A stretch of DNA of 64,000 nucleotides from Phocaeicola massiliensis B84634 = Timone 84634 = DSM 17679 = JCM 13223 (GCF_000382445.1 NZ_KB905472.1:2935603-2999602); one strand, 5' to 3'. Shown: positions 39,522 through 49,262, counted from the stretch's first letter. The notes: a model not told the origin generated them from the sequence alone. A program made the numbers and translations.

Positions 39522-40137
39522 AACGTGAATTCGATATGAGTGATACTGAGATTATGGTTATTCGGTGGTTTCCGCTGTTTCAAGCATTACTACAAAGAAT
39601 ATGCCTGTAAACATCTGAAACACCTTTTTCCGCGTCAGGTTTCTTATAACCGTATTCATCAAAAAAGTACTGCCGGGAACCTGTACCGGCATCAGTTTTG
39701 TCGACTCTACTCCTTCACGTGTTTGTCGTAACCAAAAAATCCTTATTCATAAAAACATTTGAGGAACTTACCGAGCGTGGAAAATATTCAATGGGATGGT
39801 TCTTCGGATTCAAGTTGCATCTGATAATCAATGACAAGGGTGAGATTCTCAATTTTATGTTCACGCCTGAAAACGTGGATGACCGGGAACCATTGAAGCA
39901 AGGTAAGTTTCTGGAGAACAGCAAAGGAAAACCATGTGCAGACAAAGGATATACTGGTCAGACTCTGTTTGAGAACCTTTTCCTTAATGGTGTACAGCTT
40001 GTCACTAAAGTTGAAAACAATATGAAGAATTCACTGATGAGTATTGCCGACAAAATTTTGCTCAAAAAAAGAGCCTTGATCGAAACGGTCAATGACGGAC
40101 AACTTGCTATTTTTTAATTTTATATCGAATTCACGTT
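39522..40137 (+). mobile_element. Internally deleted IS982-family relic
   Basis: Perfect 16-bp terminal inverted repeats, AACGTGAATTCGATAT (39522-39537) and its complement (40122-40137), bound a 616-bp element. The inside encodes broken pieces of an IS982 transposase: SDTEIM and GGFRCFKHYYKEY near the left end, then in another frame KTFEELTERGKYSMGWFFGF, NFMFTPENVDDREPLKQGKF and CADKGYTGQTLFENLF. The N-terminus is missing and the end jumps from LIETVND to GQLAIF, the normal last residues. It has lost activity but could be mobilised in trans. Confidence 0.75.
39698..40117 (+). pseudogene. IS982 transposase remnant
   Basis: The main open piece of the transposase, 139 codons including the acidic catalytic core region (NVDDREPLKQGKF, ADKGYTGQ). 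Its first 17 residues are out-of-frame coding. A deletion near the 3' end removed about 50 residues, between LIETVND and the terminal GQLAIF. Confidence 0.65.
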
Positions 40138-40503
40138 AAATAATGTTCTATGAAAAAGGTAGAAGATTGGGAGAGTTGAACGAAAAAAATCAAGAGAAAA
40201 GTCCACGTAAAGTAAAACTTTTTTTTTAATTTAGAAGAAAGAGGGACATTCACTGAATATCACAAATTATGAACTAGGGACTTCAAGGAAAGAAACTTCT
40301 AATCATTCAATCAGATTTTATAAGTCCTTTCCTATGCTAGAAACAATTGGAAGAATATCGTTATGGTAACGGAGTATGGAAGAAATTTAACCTAATCTTA
40401 CCTAATGGATTTAAGTTATAAAAATGAATAAAACCAGAGAAGAAAATCATAATTCCTCTCCAACTGTTTTTGTTAACTGATACAAAAACATCAAGTACAC
40501 ACA
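40138..40503. other. Intergenic stretch after the IS982 relic
   Basis: About 365 bp of AT-rich DNA with an A/T-rich homopolymer region. I find no gene; a short frame with EKGRRLGELNEKNQEKS may be a piece of a lost gene. Confidence 0.35.
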
Positions 40504-41991
40504 TCACAACTCCAGCCCAACAACAGATATCCATTTTCCTATTTTTAAATTCTCAGACACTGCCAAATCAATAGCCGCCTCATTATTTTTCGTCTTGTCA
40601 GTCAAACCAACACATAAAGTATACTTTCCTTGTAATTTTGCCGGAATATCAAACTGACTCAGATAATTGTATGACATCCCCTTCAGCCATTCGGAAGGTT
40701 CTGCTTCCGGTTCTGTATGCAAGAATACAATCTCCTGTCTTTCATTCATCAAAACAAAGCTAACCTGATACTTATAATTCCAATTAGGATGATTATTAGG
40801 CAATACACCCACACCATAGTTTTTCCATGAATGAAACAAAGTCAATGTTCTGTTATTCTGTTCTACTTTGATATAATCCGGATAGAGACGATAACCACCC
40901 AAAGTTATAAAACGCTGAACTTGATCCGGTAATTCTTCTATCCAAAACTTACACTGTAAAGGCACACGCAAATCCAACGTGTTGCAATGATTGTCTAAAG
41001 CATCAGTCACAGAAACAATAAAAGCCTCTTTGAAATCGTTCATGGCAAAACGTTTGTCTCCTTGGAAATGCTTGTACTTTGAATTGTCACCATTTTGTGC
41101 GTTAAACCACCAGCATCCCTCACCAATAAGAGCTCTTTTCGGGAAAAGCTCGTCATGCACCATCGCACGTTCTTCATTAGAAAACCAAAAACTGCCTATA
41201 CCATCCCTACGGGGAAGAAACCCCAACTTATCATATACAAGCGGCTTGGAGAATCTATAGTCACTCTGCGAAAGATTCATCACTGTAAGCACTTTTTTAA
41301 AATGCCTTGCATACGATCCGGTTACCTGTCGGATGACAGTTTCCAAATTCTCCTTCTTTTCGAGTGCTAAACCATGTCCTTCTCCCCATCTTCCCAATCC
41401 ATACGCATCCATATAATCCACCTCATCCGGATTGTCATATTCTTTTGCGAAAGCTTCTACAAACTTATCCAGCTTTTCAAGAAATACCGGATTGTCATAA
41501 TAAGGCTGAGTTTTGCCTTCATCATCTATTGGGCTTTCTGTAGCTCCGGCTTCGTATACATAGGATGGTACCCCATCTACGCCATGAAAAAACACCCTAA
41601 ATGCCAGTTTAAGTCCTTTGTCTTTAGCTTTTTGTATATACCATTTATACTGTTCATTATAAATCCATGCATATTTACCTTCTTCAGGTTCCAGATCTTT
41701 CCATAGCATTCTGATATATAATATATTGGCATAATCAGCAGCCTTGCATTCTTCCATCTGTTCCCAAAAAACTTCGGGGGTATAGATGTTGCTTTTATTA
41801 TGGCGTGTTCCCTGAAAAGACCAACCTTCTTCGTACATCATCCATCCCATGGCAGGATTTTTTAGTACAGTGGTCAAATTCGGGGTATAATTTACCCATT
41901 TGTTTACTTGGGCTTGAAGTGAAGCAAATCCCAATAAGTACATACAGCACAAGAGAATTGCAGCCAAGCGTAAAACAGAAATGCTTTTCAT
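40504..41991 (-). CDS. Secreted DUF4832-type TIM-barrel protein
   Basis: A 495-residue protein with a signal peptide (MKSISVLRLAAILLCCMYLL, ending SLQAQ). A glycosidase-like barrel start follows (LKNPAMGWMMYEEGWSFQGT, YIRMLWKDLEPEEGKY), then segments typical of DUF4874/DUF4832 proteins (MDAYGLGRWGEGHGL, IGEGCWWFN). A C-terminal beta domain is present. These are thought to be glycosidase-related, but I know of no proven activity. The ATG at 41989-41991 is the last of three candidates and gives the best signal peptide. A TATATTTGC box (42171-42179, complement) gives a leader of about 170 nt. Confidence 0.65.
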   Translation of the reverse strand: MKSISVLRLAAILLCCMYLLGFASLQAQVNKWVNYTPNLTTVLKNPAMGWMMYEEGWSFQGTRHNKSNIYTPEVFWEQMEECKAADYANILYIRMLWKDLEPEEGKYAWIYNEQYKWYIQKAKDKGLKLAFRVFFHGVDGVPSYVYEAGATESPIDDEGKTQPYYDNPVFLEKLDKFVEAFAKEYDNPDEVDYMDAYGLGRWGEGHGLALEKKENLETVIRQVTGSYARHFKKVLTVMNLSQSDYRFSKPLVYDKLGFLPRRDGIGSFWFSNEERAMVHDELFPKRALIGEGCWWFNAQNGDNSKYKHFQGDKRFAMNDFKEAFIVSVTDALDNHCNTLDLRVPLQCKFWIEELPDQVQRFITLGGYRLYPDYIKVEQNNRTLTLFHSWKNYGVGVLPNNHPNWNYKYQVSFVLMNERQEIVFLHTEPEAEPSEWLKGMSYNYLSQFDIPAKLQGKYTLCVGLTDKTKNNEAAIDLAVSENLKIGKWISVVGLEL

Positions 41992-42170
41992 ATGATCAAT
42001 AATTATCCAATTTACCAAAAAATATATATCCTTATAGGAAAATCATTACCGGAGATTTCCCCATAAAGAAGATTAGTGTAAAGATAAGTTCTAATTTCTC
42101 TTTTCTTTAAGAAGTCAGGTAAAAGAACTTAGCTTCCGTATCTTATTAAAGATAATTTTAAGTTTTCGGT

Positions 42171-42179
42171 GCAAATATA
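42171..42179 (-). promoter_or_regulatory. -7 box for the DUF4832-type gene
   Basis: Complement reads TATATTTGC, a full TAnnTTTG match, about 180 bp before the start codon. Confidence 0.5.
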
Positions 42180-42295
42180 CAATTATTATCATAAAGCAGA
42201 TATGTTTGATAAACTTTTTATAAAAGACTTCACCATTTACGTAAATAATAAGAATCGGATATAGCCAACAAATTAAATGAAGCATCCATCTGACA

Positions 42296-43056
42296 TTAAT
42301 GTACACCGTCCAGATCAAGCATATCTAATCTGGAAAACAAATGGTAATATGCTATTGCTGATCTTTTATTTATAGTAAAAACAGACAGCAGAATACCCGG
42401 ATTATTCCGTTTTTTTTGTCCTTCATACAGTGCCAATGAAGAAGTCTGCGTCTTTCCCCATATGGAAATACCTGAAGTATGTTCAAATGGAGCACCCCCA
42501 CAATAGCAAGCAAATTTCCTCGGGTTGTCAAACCTTTGAAAATTGTCAGTAGCATACAGTAATACAATGGCATTGATTATTCCTATCCCTTTTATATTTC
42601 TCAACAGCAAGTAGTTTGTGTAAAGAGAACTACTGGCGGCTATCAATTACTCCATAGCCTCTTCCACCTCCAGAACCTTTTCTTTGATTGAATTGAGCTA
42701 CTCTTCCAAAAAAGAAATAGATTCTGTCACATCAGCTAACTTTGCCATCTGGGAGAATGTTTCCAATAACTTTATGCTTGATACTTTTGCTTGACCAAAT
42801 TCTCACGCATAATAATCCATCTTCTCAATCTCACCAAGTCTTTGTCCGGCAATTTGTATAGTTTCAATTTTCGGCACAGAACAAGACTTCGGATAAAGAG
42901 AGCTGATAATCTGCTATCCAAGCTAACAAGGATTGAATTCCTCCCGGAGTGTTATCAAAAGACTTGTTTCACAAGTCTTTTTCGTCCGCAGACATTAATG
43001 ATGCATCGAAAGTTTTTTTTTCATACATCAAGACTAACAAAATGAGAATAATTCAT
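42296..43056 (-). pseudogene. IS110-family transposase relic
   Basis: Reading leftward from ATG 43054-43056: NYSHFVSLDV, then after stops and frame changes DASLMSADEKDL and NTPGGIQSLLAWIADYQLSL. Further on come the C-terminal motifs LLLRNIKGIGIINAIVLLYA and RKFACYCGGAPFEHTSGIS. These are the DEDD start and Transposase_20 end of an IS110 element. Several stops and at least three frame changes make it inactive. The sequence after SSLA is unrelated, so the 3' end is missing. Confidence 0.7.
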
Positions 43057-43277
43057 AACTTTGCATTTACAGTATTAAACATGAAAGAGAAACAACTAAT
43101 ACATTTATTAGATCGTGAGCCTACAGTTCTAACCGGATAGGTTCTCCGATTAAGAGAGTTACAGTCTGATTCAACCTATAGTTATTTAAGACTAGTGTCA
43201 AAGTTAGTTCACTGCAACTCTTCCTTTCAAATATACACTTATATTTTTATTGGGATATTTAATACTGCAAATGTAAA

Positions 43278-43423
43278 TGTGTCAAAACTAAAATGACCTA
43301 TCCAATTGTCAGCTGTAGGGCAGGATTTACCTGCCCGAAGACACAAAGCAAGCTGTTTTCGGGCGAACGAACTTCGCCCCTACGAACTAAACGACAGCAT
43401 TATCCACGTTTTGACACACCCCA
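43278..43423 (-). repeat. MITE-like repeat, copy 2 (inverted)
   Basis: A 146-bp copy of the element at 12553-12705 in the opposite direction, with clear terminal inverted repeats (TGTGTCAAAAC at the left, GTTTTGACACA at the right) and the same internal hairpins. It lies just before the SIR2 gene. Confidence 0.75.
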
Positions 43424-43525
43424 ACCAAACGCAAGCAAGCTATTCTTAATAAATATTTGAAATAAGTTATGTGATAAGAGTGCAGTCTATTTATGGCACA
43501 CCGCTAAAAAGAGAAATGAAAAAGT

Positions 43526-46357
43526 ATGCAAACAGAACAACAGATAATTCGTATCAAACATTTACTAAACAACAAGAGCCTGTCTTTTATTATTGGGGCA
43601 GGATTCAGTAAAAACATGTCTAATAAATTTTTCGATTGGGGTGATCTTCTTAAGCCGATCATCACAGAAATGTATCATATAGACGATGAAAAAGAAATTA
43701 AGCATAAAATTGAAGAAATCGGGTATCTTGGAATAGCTCAAGAATATGTACGAAGGAAGGGATTTCATGAGGCTATTGATGTCTATATAGAGCAACATAC
43801 CCCTACCATTTCAATTAAAGAAAATTCGGATGAACCAGAGTATATCGTAACTCTTAATAATGAATTTATAGAAAGTGCGGATGTCACTTGCCATAGGCTA
43901 TTGTTCAATCTTGATGTAAAGCATATTTATACATTTAATTATGATAACTGTCTTGATATTATTGGCAATACCGGAAAAGCTCAAAAGCTCTTATCTGAAA
44001 TAAGAAACCTCCAAAACAAATTAGAGTTTCTTGAACTCAATGAAGAAAAATTAAGTGGATATTTATATATTTCAATAGAAGACAATATGAAGGCAGTAAA
44101 GGTAAATTTACCAACTGCAATTCAGAACGACAACGGGGATTACAATCATTTTATTAAGACGCTTAATTGTAATTATCCCGAACTCAACTTGTTTACAGAT
44201 AATATCTCACACATAAAGGATAACTGCCACATTGTTCAAAATGAAATAGCTCGCATTAAAGCACAGATATTATTGCTACAGAAACATCGTGAATCTGTTT
44301 ATCAACTTATCTCATCATCTGAGATGTTATCTCTTACGGATGGGAAAAGAAGCATATTTAAACTGCATGGTTCTATTAGATTAGATAAAAGTGCCCCATA
44401 TGGTTTTGATGGAGACCGCCATTGTAATTACATTATTACATCAGAGGATTATAAAGAGTATCCCATAAAACATGAACCGTTTGTTAATTACATGAAAATA
44501 TCACTATTAAAAGGAGCTTTTTGTATTATTGGTTTTTCATGTGATGACCCAAATTTCCTATCATGGATGTCTTGGGTAAAAGAAGTTGTAGATAAGAATA
44601 TAGAAATCAGGAAAGAGTTATCTCAAAAGAACTCAGCAAGATTTTTCTACATACATTCCGCTGATAAACCTCTATCTGAAGAAAAGAGATTATTATTAAA
44701 AAATCATTATATTGAATGTGTCGAGCTATTCAGTCTATTTGAAGGTGATTGTCACAAAGTAAGAATTATACAGTTTCTAAAACAACTTTTGCCGACATCT
44801 TTATATTATCCTAAAATTAAGAAAACATGGCATAGCATAAATAAATATATAAGTGATATTCAATACTCCAAAAAAGATTGGAATATCACCAAAATAAGTG
44901 AGGATATTAAATTCATTTATTGTTCTGCAAATGTAAACAGAATTCCGTTGCAATCCAATTCGGATCATCACAACAGGAACCATATTTTGCAGAGGTTGCA
45001 GAGTCGATTCCGAAGGAAATGGAATGCAGCGTCTGAACTTGAATTAATGTTAGCTTTCTCAGCCCTCAGAGAAGAACTTTTATTACCTTGTCATTATTTT
45101 GACGATGAGATATATAATCAGCTGATAGAAACTTGTAAAAATTCACTACAGTCAGATTTAAAATGTTTGTTACATAAGGAACAAGCTCTAACAAATCAAA
45201 AGTTTTCAGATACGAATGACCATATAAGTCCATTTATTCAGATTTGGAAATACTTATATAATTTTGATTTCAAAAGTGCAAAATATCTTGTCGATTCATG
45301 GAAACCCTTAAAGGATAATCCGATTGATGAAGTGAGAAAACAGATGTTCAAAGCCCTTTTCTCTGAAGATGTATTTGAGGATATTCGTCCATTGACTAAT
45401 CAAGATTTATATTATTCTATTCAAGATTATCTCAATGCACTAGAATTATTACCTCTAATTAGCCGAAATTATACCTTCGGACAGGATGGCAGCATGAATA
45501 ATGCAATAGACTTCTCTGATGAGGTTAGTCAAATACAAACAGATTGCCCATATATAAAAAATGCAGACTATATTTTAAATAGATTAATAGAATCCATTAA
45601 AGAAAACAATAAAACAATTCCATTTGGCAATAAATCACGGTCTTTCGATTTTGACAGTGACAATTCAAAGTTTATCAATTCATTTAAAGTATTAAGTATT
45701 CTTTTTGAATTGTGCCGACCTTTGCATATCAGTAATATAATATTATTCTCTACAGAAAAATGGAACATTGTTTGTGATAATCTCTATCAGGACTATCCCT
45801 ATCCATGTCTATTTTATAGTCTTCAGTACAATGATGAGAAACTCACTAAGTCTGTTAGTCAAAAGATATTATATTGTGACCGTTTGACTCCCTATCTTCC
45901 TAATATTGTAAAATCATTATTTGCATCGTTAGGACAATCTGAATGCCCTAATTTCTATCGGACTCCTATAATGAAATCTCTTTCAATACTATTAATCGGT
46001 TTGGATGCCAAATTTTGGAATAGTGATTTCACGAAGTTCTTTGATAAACTACAACCTTATGCAGAAAATGGGACAAGGAAGTATGATGATTTAAATTATT
46101 CACATGAGAATTTTTATGAATTAGTGACATTCGGATTGACCTGGACATCTGACAAAGATTTTAAACTTAGAGTTATTTCCGAAATCCTTCATACTCATGA
46201 AAGTATTGATAATTGGAAAAATCTACTAATAACAAAAGCCTTAAAATCTCTTACTAACGAAGACTTTGTGGCTTCAAAATATTATCAAGACATTTATCAG
46301 GATTTGCTTTGGTTATGTCAAAACGGGAATATCCCTGCACATATCTATGTAATATAA
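43526..46357 (+). CDS. SIR2-domain anti-phage-type protein, N-terminal part
   Basis: A 943-residue protein with an N-terminal SIR2-like NADase domain: FIIGAGFSKN (residues 21-30, nucleotide loop), TFNYD (136-140, Asn138), FKLHGS with the likely catalytic His281, and IIGFSCDDPNFLSWM. A long helical region follows with no clear motifs. The layout (SIR2 plus a large C-terminal part) resembles defence-associated sirtuins, which consume NAD+ when a phage protein is sensed. An insert of about 140 residues separates the TFNYD and HGS motifs. The gene is AT-rich and in decayed mobile DNA, so it was probably acquired. The sequence seems to continue in another frame past its stop. Confidence 0.72.
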   Translation: MQTEQQIIRIKHLLNNKSLSFIIGAGFSKNMSNKFFDWGDLLKPIITEMYHIDDEKEIKHKIEEIGYLGIAQEYVRRKGFHEAIDVYIEQHTPTISIKENSDEPEYIVTLNNEFIESADVTCHRLLFNLDVKHIYTFNYDNCLDIIGNTGKAQKLLSEIRNLQNKLEFLELNEEKLSGYLYISIEDNMKAVKVNLPTAIQNDNGDYNHFIKTLNCNYPELNLFTDNISHIKDNCHIVQNEIARIKAQILLLQKHRESVYQLISSSEMLSLTDGKRSIFKLHGSIRLDKSAPYGFDGDRHCNYIITSEDYKEYPIKHEPFVNYMKISLLKGAFCIIGFSCDDPNFLSWMSWVKEVVDKNIEIRKELSQKNSARFFYIHSADKPLSEEKRLLLKNHYIECVELFSLFEGDCHKVRIIQFLKQLLPTSLYYPKIKKTWHSINKYISDIQYSKKDWNITKISEDIKFIYCSANVNRIPLQSNSDHHNRNHILQRLQSRFRRKWNAASELELMLAFSALREELLLPCHYFDDEIYNQLIETCKNSLQSDLKCLLHKEQALTNQKFSDTNDHISPFIQIWKYLYNFDFKSAKYLVDSWKPLKDNPIDEVRKQMFKALFSEDVFEDIRPLTNQDLYYSIQDYLNALELLPLISRNYTFGQDGSMNNAIDFSDEVSQIQTDCPYIKNADYILNRLIESIKENNKTIPFGNKSRSFDFDSDNSKFINSFKVLSILFELCRPLHISNIILFSTEKWNIVCDNLYQDYPYPCLFYSLQYNDEKLTKSVSQKILYCDRLTPYLPNIVKSLFASLGQSECPNFYRTPIMKSLSILLIGLDAKFWNSDFTKFFDKLQPYAENGTRKYDDLNYSHENFYELVTFGLTWTSDKDFKLRVISEILHTHESIDNWKNLLITKALKSLTNEDFVASKYYQDIYQDLLWLCQNGNIPAHIYVI

Positions 46358-47262
46358 ACCTTATAACTTTACTTGATACTCAGACTGTGCAACAATGCTT
46401 GGAAAGGCTTCCAGAATCCTTGATAAAATCCGACTGTACTTTAATACAAGCTATACCTCATTATATCAAACAAGATTCGAATTTAGTATCAGTGATTAAA
46501 CGAATAGTTTTGAAATCACCATTTTTGTGGCGTAATGGTATTGAGAAGAAGGGGATGACTATAGGATATTCATTTATTGATATTACAGGTATTTCAAACC
46601 AAATAGATTTTACTGCAACCGAAATGGAGGTACTTTGGGAAAAAATGAAAGTATCACTATATCAAATAAAAGAGGTATGTAATAATCAGAGAGAGGAGGA
46701 ATCCACCTTCTTCATAAATCATTTTGCTACATTATTAGATGAAATGAAATCATTTATTGAAAGCAATACTTTTAAAGCAATCTCTCCCAAAGAATATGAT
46801 GAAATCTATAACGAAATAATTTCATTAAGAGTATCCGTTGCGTCAAATGTATGTCACAGCATATATGATTTACTTATAAGAGATGAGACAAGTGATGCTA
46901 TATCAATGCTTGTTGATATAAAACCGGAAATTCGTTTTCCTAAATACCAGGGAGAATATATATTATTGGCAAACAAACTTGTTTTAATGAAATCTCAACA
47001 TCTCAACAGTTGTATGAATCATTTCTCTTGGATAGTTAATTCATATTCCGAATATATTCCACAAGATATATTCAAGTCTTTACTTGAGTTTATCCTAATT
47101 GCTTATGAACCATATTTTAATGGTAAACAAAACTGGAATTTACCCTTTGCTAAAAAGGAGGATTTTGAAAGTGGACTAATTAAGATTTATAGTGTGTTCA
47201 AAAAATGGGGTGGCATTAATGTCTTTTGGCAATCATATAAACCTAGATTTATAAATCATTAA
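46309..47262 (+). CDS. SIR2-protein continuation in the -1 frame
   Basis: A 317-codon frame overlaps the end of the SIR2 gene by 49 bp. The start of this frame (TTG, then KREYPCTYLCN) is a shadow of the first gene. From NINLITLLDTQTVQQ on, it reads as a normal helical protein with the same composition as the SIR2 C-terminal part (CLERLPESLIKSDCTLIQAI, KSPFLWRNGIEKKG, WVFW-free tail ending YKPRFINH). One base at about 46350 would join the two into a protein of about 1,250 residues. No good Shine-Dalgarno or ATG is seen at the junction. A genuinely separate partner protein is the alternative. Confidence 0.55.
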   Translation: MVMSKREYPCTYLCNINLITLLDTQTVQQCLERLPESLIKSDCTLIQAIPHYIKQDSNLVSVIKRIVLKSPFLWRNGIEKKGMTIGYSFIDITGISNQIDFTATEMEVLWEKMKVSLYQIKEVCNNQREEESTFFINHFATLLDEMKSFIESNTFKAISPKEYDEIYNEIISLRVSVASNVCHSIYDLLIRDETSDAISMLVDIKPEIRFPKYQGEYILLANKLVLMKSQHLNSCMNHFSWIVNSYSEYIPQDIFKSLLEFILIAYEPYFNGKQNWNLPFAKKEDFESGLIKIYSVFKKWGGINVFWQSYKPRFINH

Positions 47263-47295
47263 TAATCATCCTTATTATAATAAAAGATTTTATCA

Positions 47296-47430
47296 ATGAC
47301 AATTGACGATATAAAGAAACTGATAGCCTCTGACGAATCACAGACTTTGGAGCTGAAGAAAACTACTGACGAGTTAAAAGAGGAAATCACTCGAAGTGTC
47401 CATTCCTTAATACAGAAAGAAGTTAGTTAA
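47296..47430 (+). pseudogene. AlbA_2/Schlafen-type ATP-binding protein fragment
   Basis: 44 codons starting MTIDDIKKLIASDESQTLEL, then KKTTDELKEEITRSVHS. This is the N-terminus of DNA-binding AlbA_2 proteins (ELKKTTGEL type), after which the frame stops. The remaining several hundred residues are missing. It lies 33 bp after the SIR2 tail. Confidence 0.55.
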
Positions 47431-47547
47431 TTTTGGTGTAGCACCAAAGTCGCTAAAGATAATCGGGCAAGAAGTGACAGCACGCATTTTATAAAGTACA
47501 CATTGTAAAGCCATCCACTCTTCCGTTACTTTGCCAACAAAAAGACC

Positions 47548-47916
47548 ATGAAACGAATAATGAGTAAAGAAGAGTTCCTGTCAGTTTATGAAAGGCAACA
47601 AGCCAGTGGTTTGACCATAAAAGATTTCTGTGAGAATGAGACCTATTCATCATCCTGCTTCCATTATTGGAAGAAGAAATTCGGCCTGAGCCGTACTTAC
47701 ACCAGCCATCCGGATAGAGTTCCCGATGATACATTCATTCCATTGGGCCTGTATCGCAGGGGAAATCTCCCGTCCGGCACAGCATCTTCCAAGCGATTAG
47801 AAACCGAAAGTCTTGGTTCGGCACCTAATATTCTGTTGATAAAATATGTAAACATAAAAATATGTTTGGTTTTAATTCAGATATTAGAATTTGAACCGGC
47901 AGGAATAGTGTTTTAA
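47548..47916 (+). pseudogene. IS66 accessory protein TnpA fragment
   Basis: The first 60 residues (KRIMSKEEFLSVYERQQASG, LTIKDFCENETYSSSCFHYW, KKKFGLSRTY) match the N-terminal half of the IS66 TnpA helper. The later part loses the usual pattern, and the TnpB and TnpC genes are absent. The start, with ATAAAGTACACATTGTA 41 bp upstream, may be near the left end of the element. Confidence 0.55.
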
Positions 47917-47999
47917 CGATTTGGAGAATGATTTCATTTCGTTCAAAACAATTCCGTGTCTAAGAGGTTACAATAAAAAAGGTTACTCATTCAACATCG

Positions 48000-48038
48000 G
48001 TTTATCGGTCATAACTTCACAGCCATAATCCGATAAAC
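48000..48038. promoter_or_regulatory. 9-bp inverted repeat upstream of a small gene
   Basis: GTTTATCGG (48000-48008) and CCGATAAAC (48030-48038) are perfect inverted repeats, 21 nt apart. They lie about 35 bp before the -7 box of the next gene and could be an operator or a terminator without T-tract. Confidence 0.35.
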
Positions 48039-48073
48039 TGCATCAAACATTGCTTATTCAAATAATAAGTTTG

Positions 48074-48081
48074 TATTTTTG
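48074..48081 (+). promoter_or_regulatory. -7 box of the small gene at 48101
   Basis: TATTTTTG matches TAnnTTTG, with a TTG at a suitable -33 distance. It is 20 bp before the ATG. Confidence 0.5.
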
Positions 48082-48100
48082 GATGAAATATCGGAAGGTT

Positions 48101-48325
48101 ATGGATAAAAGAATGGTTTTGGATAGTATCATGGGGCTCTGCCTAAAGGAGAATGACAGGAGTATAGATATGTATATAGCAGACAGAAAAGGCAATACAT
48201 ATCCGATAACCCATGTATTTCTTGGCGGAAGCGGAGTTTTATATGCAACAAACGGTACTGCTTTGGTTGCCCTGGAAGAGCTGGACGATAATACCCTGAA
48301 TAATATACTGTGTTTTCTGGGATAA
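48101..48325 (+). CDS. Small hypothetical protein
   Basis: A 74-residue protein (MDKRMVLDSIMGLCLKENDR, IDMYIADRKGNTYPITHVFL, ALVALEELDDNTLNNILCFL). I do not recognise it, but the codon pattern, its own promoter and ATG suggest a real gene. It may be a regulator-like or accessory protein of the downstream surface-layer module. A longer frame upstream is not needed. Confidence 0.5.
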   Translation: MDKRMVLDSIMGLCLKENDRSIDMYIADRKGNTYPITHVFLGGSGVLYATNGTALVALEELDDNTLNNILCFLG

Positions 48326-48335
48326 TAAAAAAACA

Positions 48336-48725
48336 TGCTGGAAAAATTAAAAGAATCCGACCGGTCTTGAAACTATATTTATCACAAATCGAGAAGATAA
48401 GTCATAAGCCAAACAATCCGAACCAACCTTTTAGGGTGAATTACCAGCAAAGATAAAGGTTAAACTGTACATAGCCAATAAATATCAGCAAAACACACTC
48501 ACAAAATATTTCCTTAACCATAATAATACCATACCCGTGCTGTTTTATGTTCCATGGCAAATAGGAATGAAACTTATAAACAGCATTCATCAGCTTCATA
48601 TAATTAATGTATATTCCCCCCATCCATACTTTATATAATTGCCTGAAAAATACTGAAAAAGCCACTTTTTTACGAGAAACTAAATTTTTTTATGAGAAAA
48701 ATAGATGAGTTTTCAATAAAGTATG
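48336..48725. other. Intergenic stretch before surface-layer module B
   Basis: About 390 bp of AT-rich DNA. Near its right end is a direct repeat TTTTTTACGAGAAA / TTTTTTATGAGAAA, 8 bp apart, just upstream of the AraC promoter; it may be a regulator site. A minus-strand TATCTTTGC (48450-48458) has no gene in front of it. No gene or RNA is evident. Confidence 0.35.
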
Positions 48726-48733
48726 TATATTTG
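48726..48733 (+). promoter_or_regulatory. -7 box of surface-layer module B
   Basis: TATATTTG followed by CAGCAAAA lies 56 bp before the AraC start. It is similar to the invertible promoter of module A but is fixed and faces its genes; no flanking inverted repeats are seen. Confidence 0.6.
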
Positions 48734-48788
48734 CAGCAAAATTAAGAGTTTAACCGTACTTGAATAAAGTTGGAACAGGGGAAATATT

Positions 48789-49262
48789 ATGGAATATCTA
48801 TTTCTGAAACGTAAAAAAGCCTCTTTTGTTTCGCAAAGACAGAAGGACTTGCTTTTTGATGCTGCTGAAAAACAGTGGCGGAAAGAGTTTGTTGCAGGCG
48901 GAATTGAGACAAGAAAGGTGGATTTGGATATTTACAAGTCCCTTCTTTACTTCTTGGAGATAAAACAGGTTTTTCTTGACCCGAAACTGTCCCTGAAGAA
49001 ATTGAGTATGATGATTGAGACAAACCAGACCTATCTGTCGAATGTGATAAACAGGTATTTCGGATGCTGTCTGAAGAAATTAGTGAACAGCTACAGGATA
49101 GAATATGCCAAAGAACTCTTACGTGCAGGAAACTGTCCGTTGAAGGAACTTCCCCAACGAAGCGGCTTTACATCCAAAAGTACTTTCTATGCCGCTTTTG
49201 GCAGACAGTCGGGATATACGCCGAAACGTTATATGACATACAAATGGAAAAATGAAATGTAA
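48789..49262 (+). CDS. AraC-type regulator of surface-layer module B
   Basis: A 157-residue paralogue of the protein at 10673-11170: the same charged N-terminus (MEYLFLKRKKASFVSQRQKD), the same PKLSLKKLSMMIETNQTYLS HTH and the same ELPQRSGFTSKSTFYAAFGR second HTH, ending GYTPKRYMTYKW. There is no sensor domain. It is 75 bp upstream of the second S-layer-like lipoprotein gene. Because the two regulators are so similar, they might cross-regulate. Confidence 0.82.
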   Translation: MEYLFLKRKKASFVSQRQKDLLFDAAEKQWRKEFVAGGIETRKVDLDIYKSLLYFLEIKQVFLDPKLSLKKLSMMIETNQTYLSNVINRYFGCCLKKLVNSYRIEYAKELLRAGNCPLKELPQRSGFTSKSTFYAAFGRQSGYTPKRYMTYKWKNEM

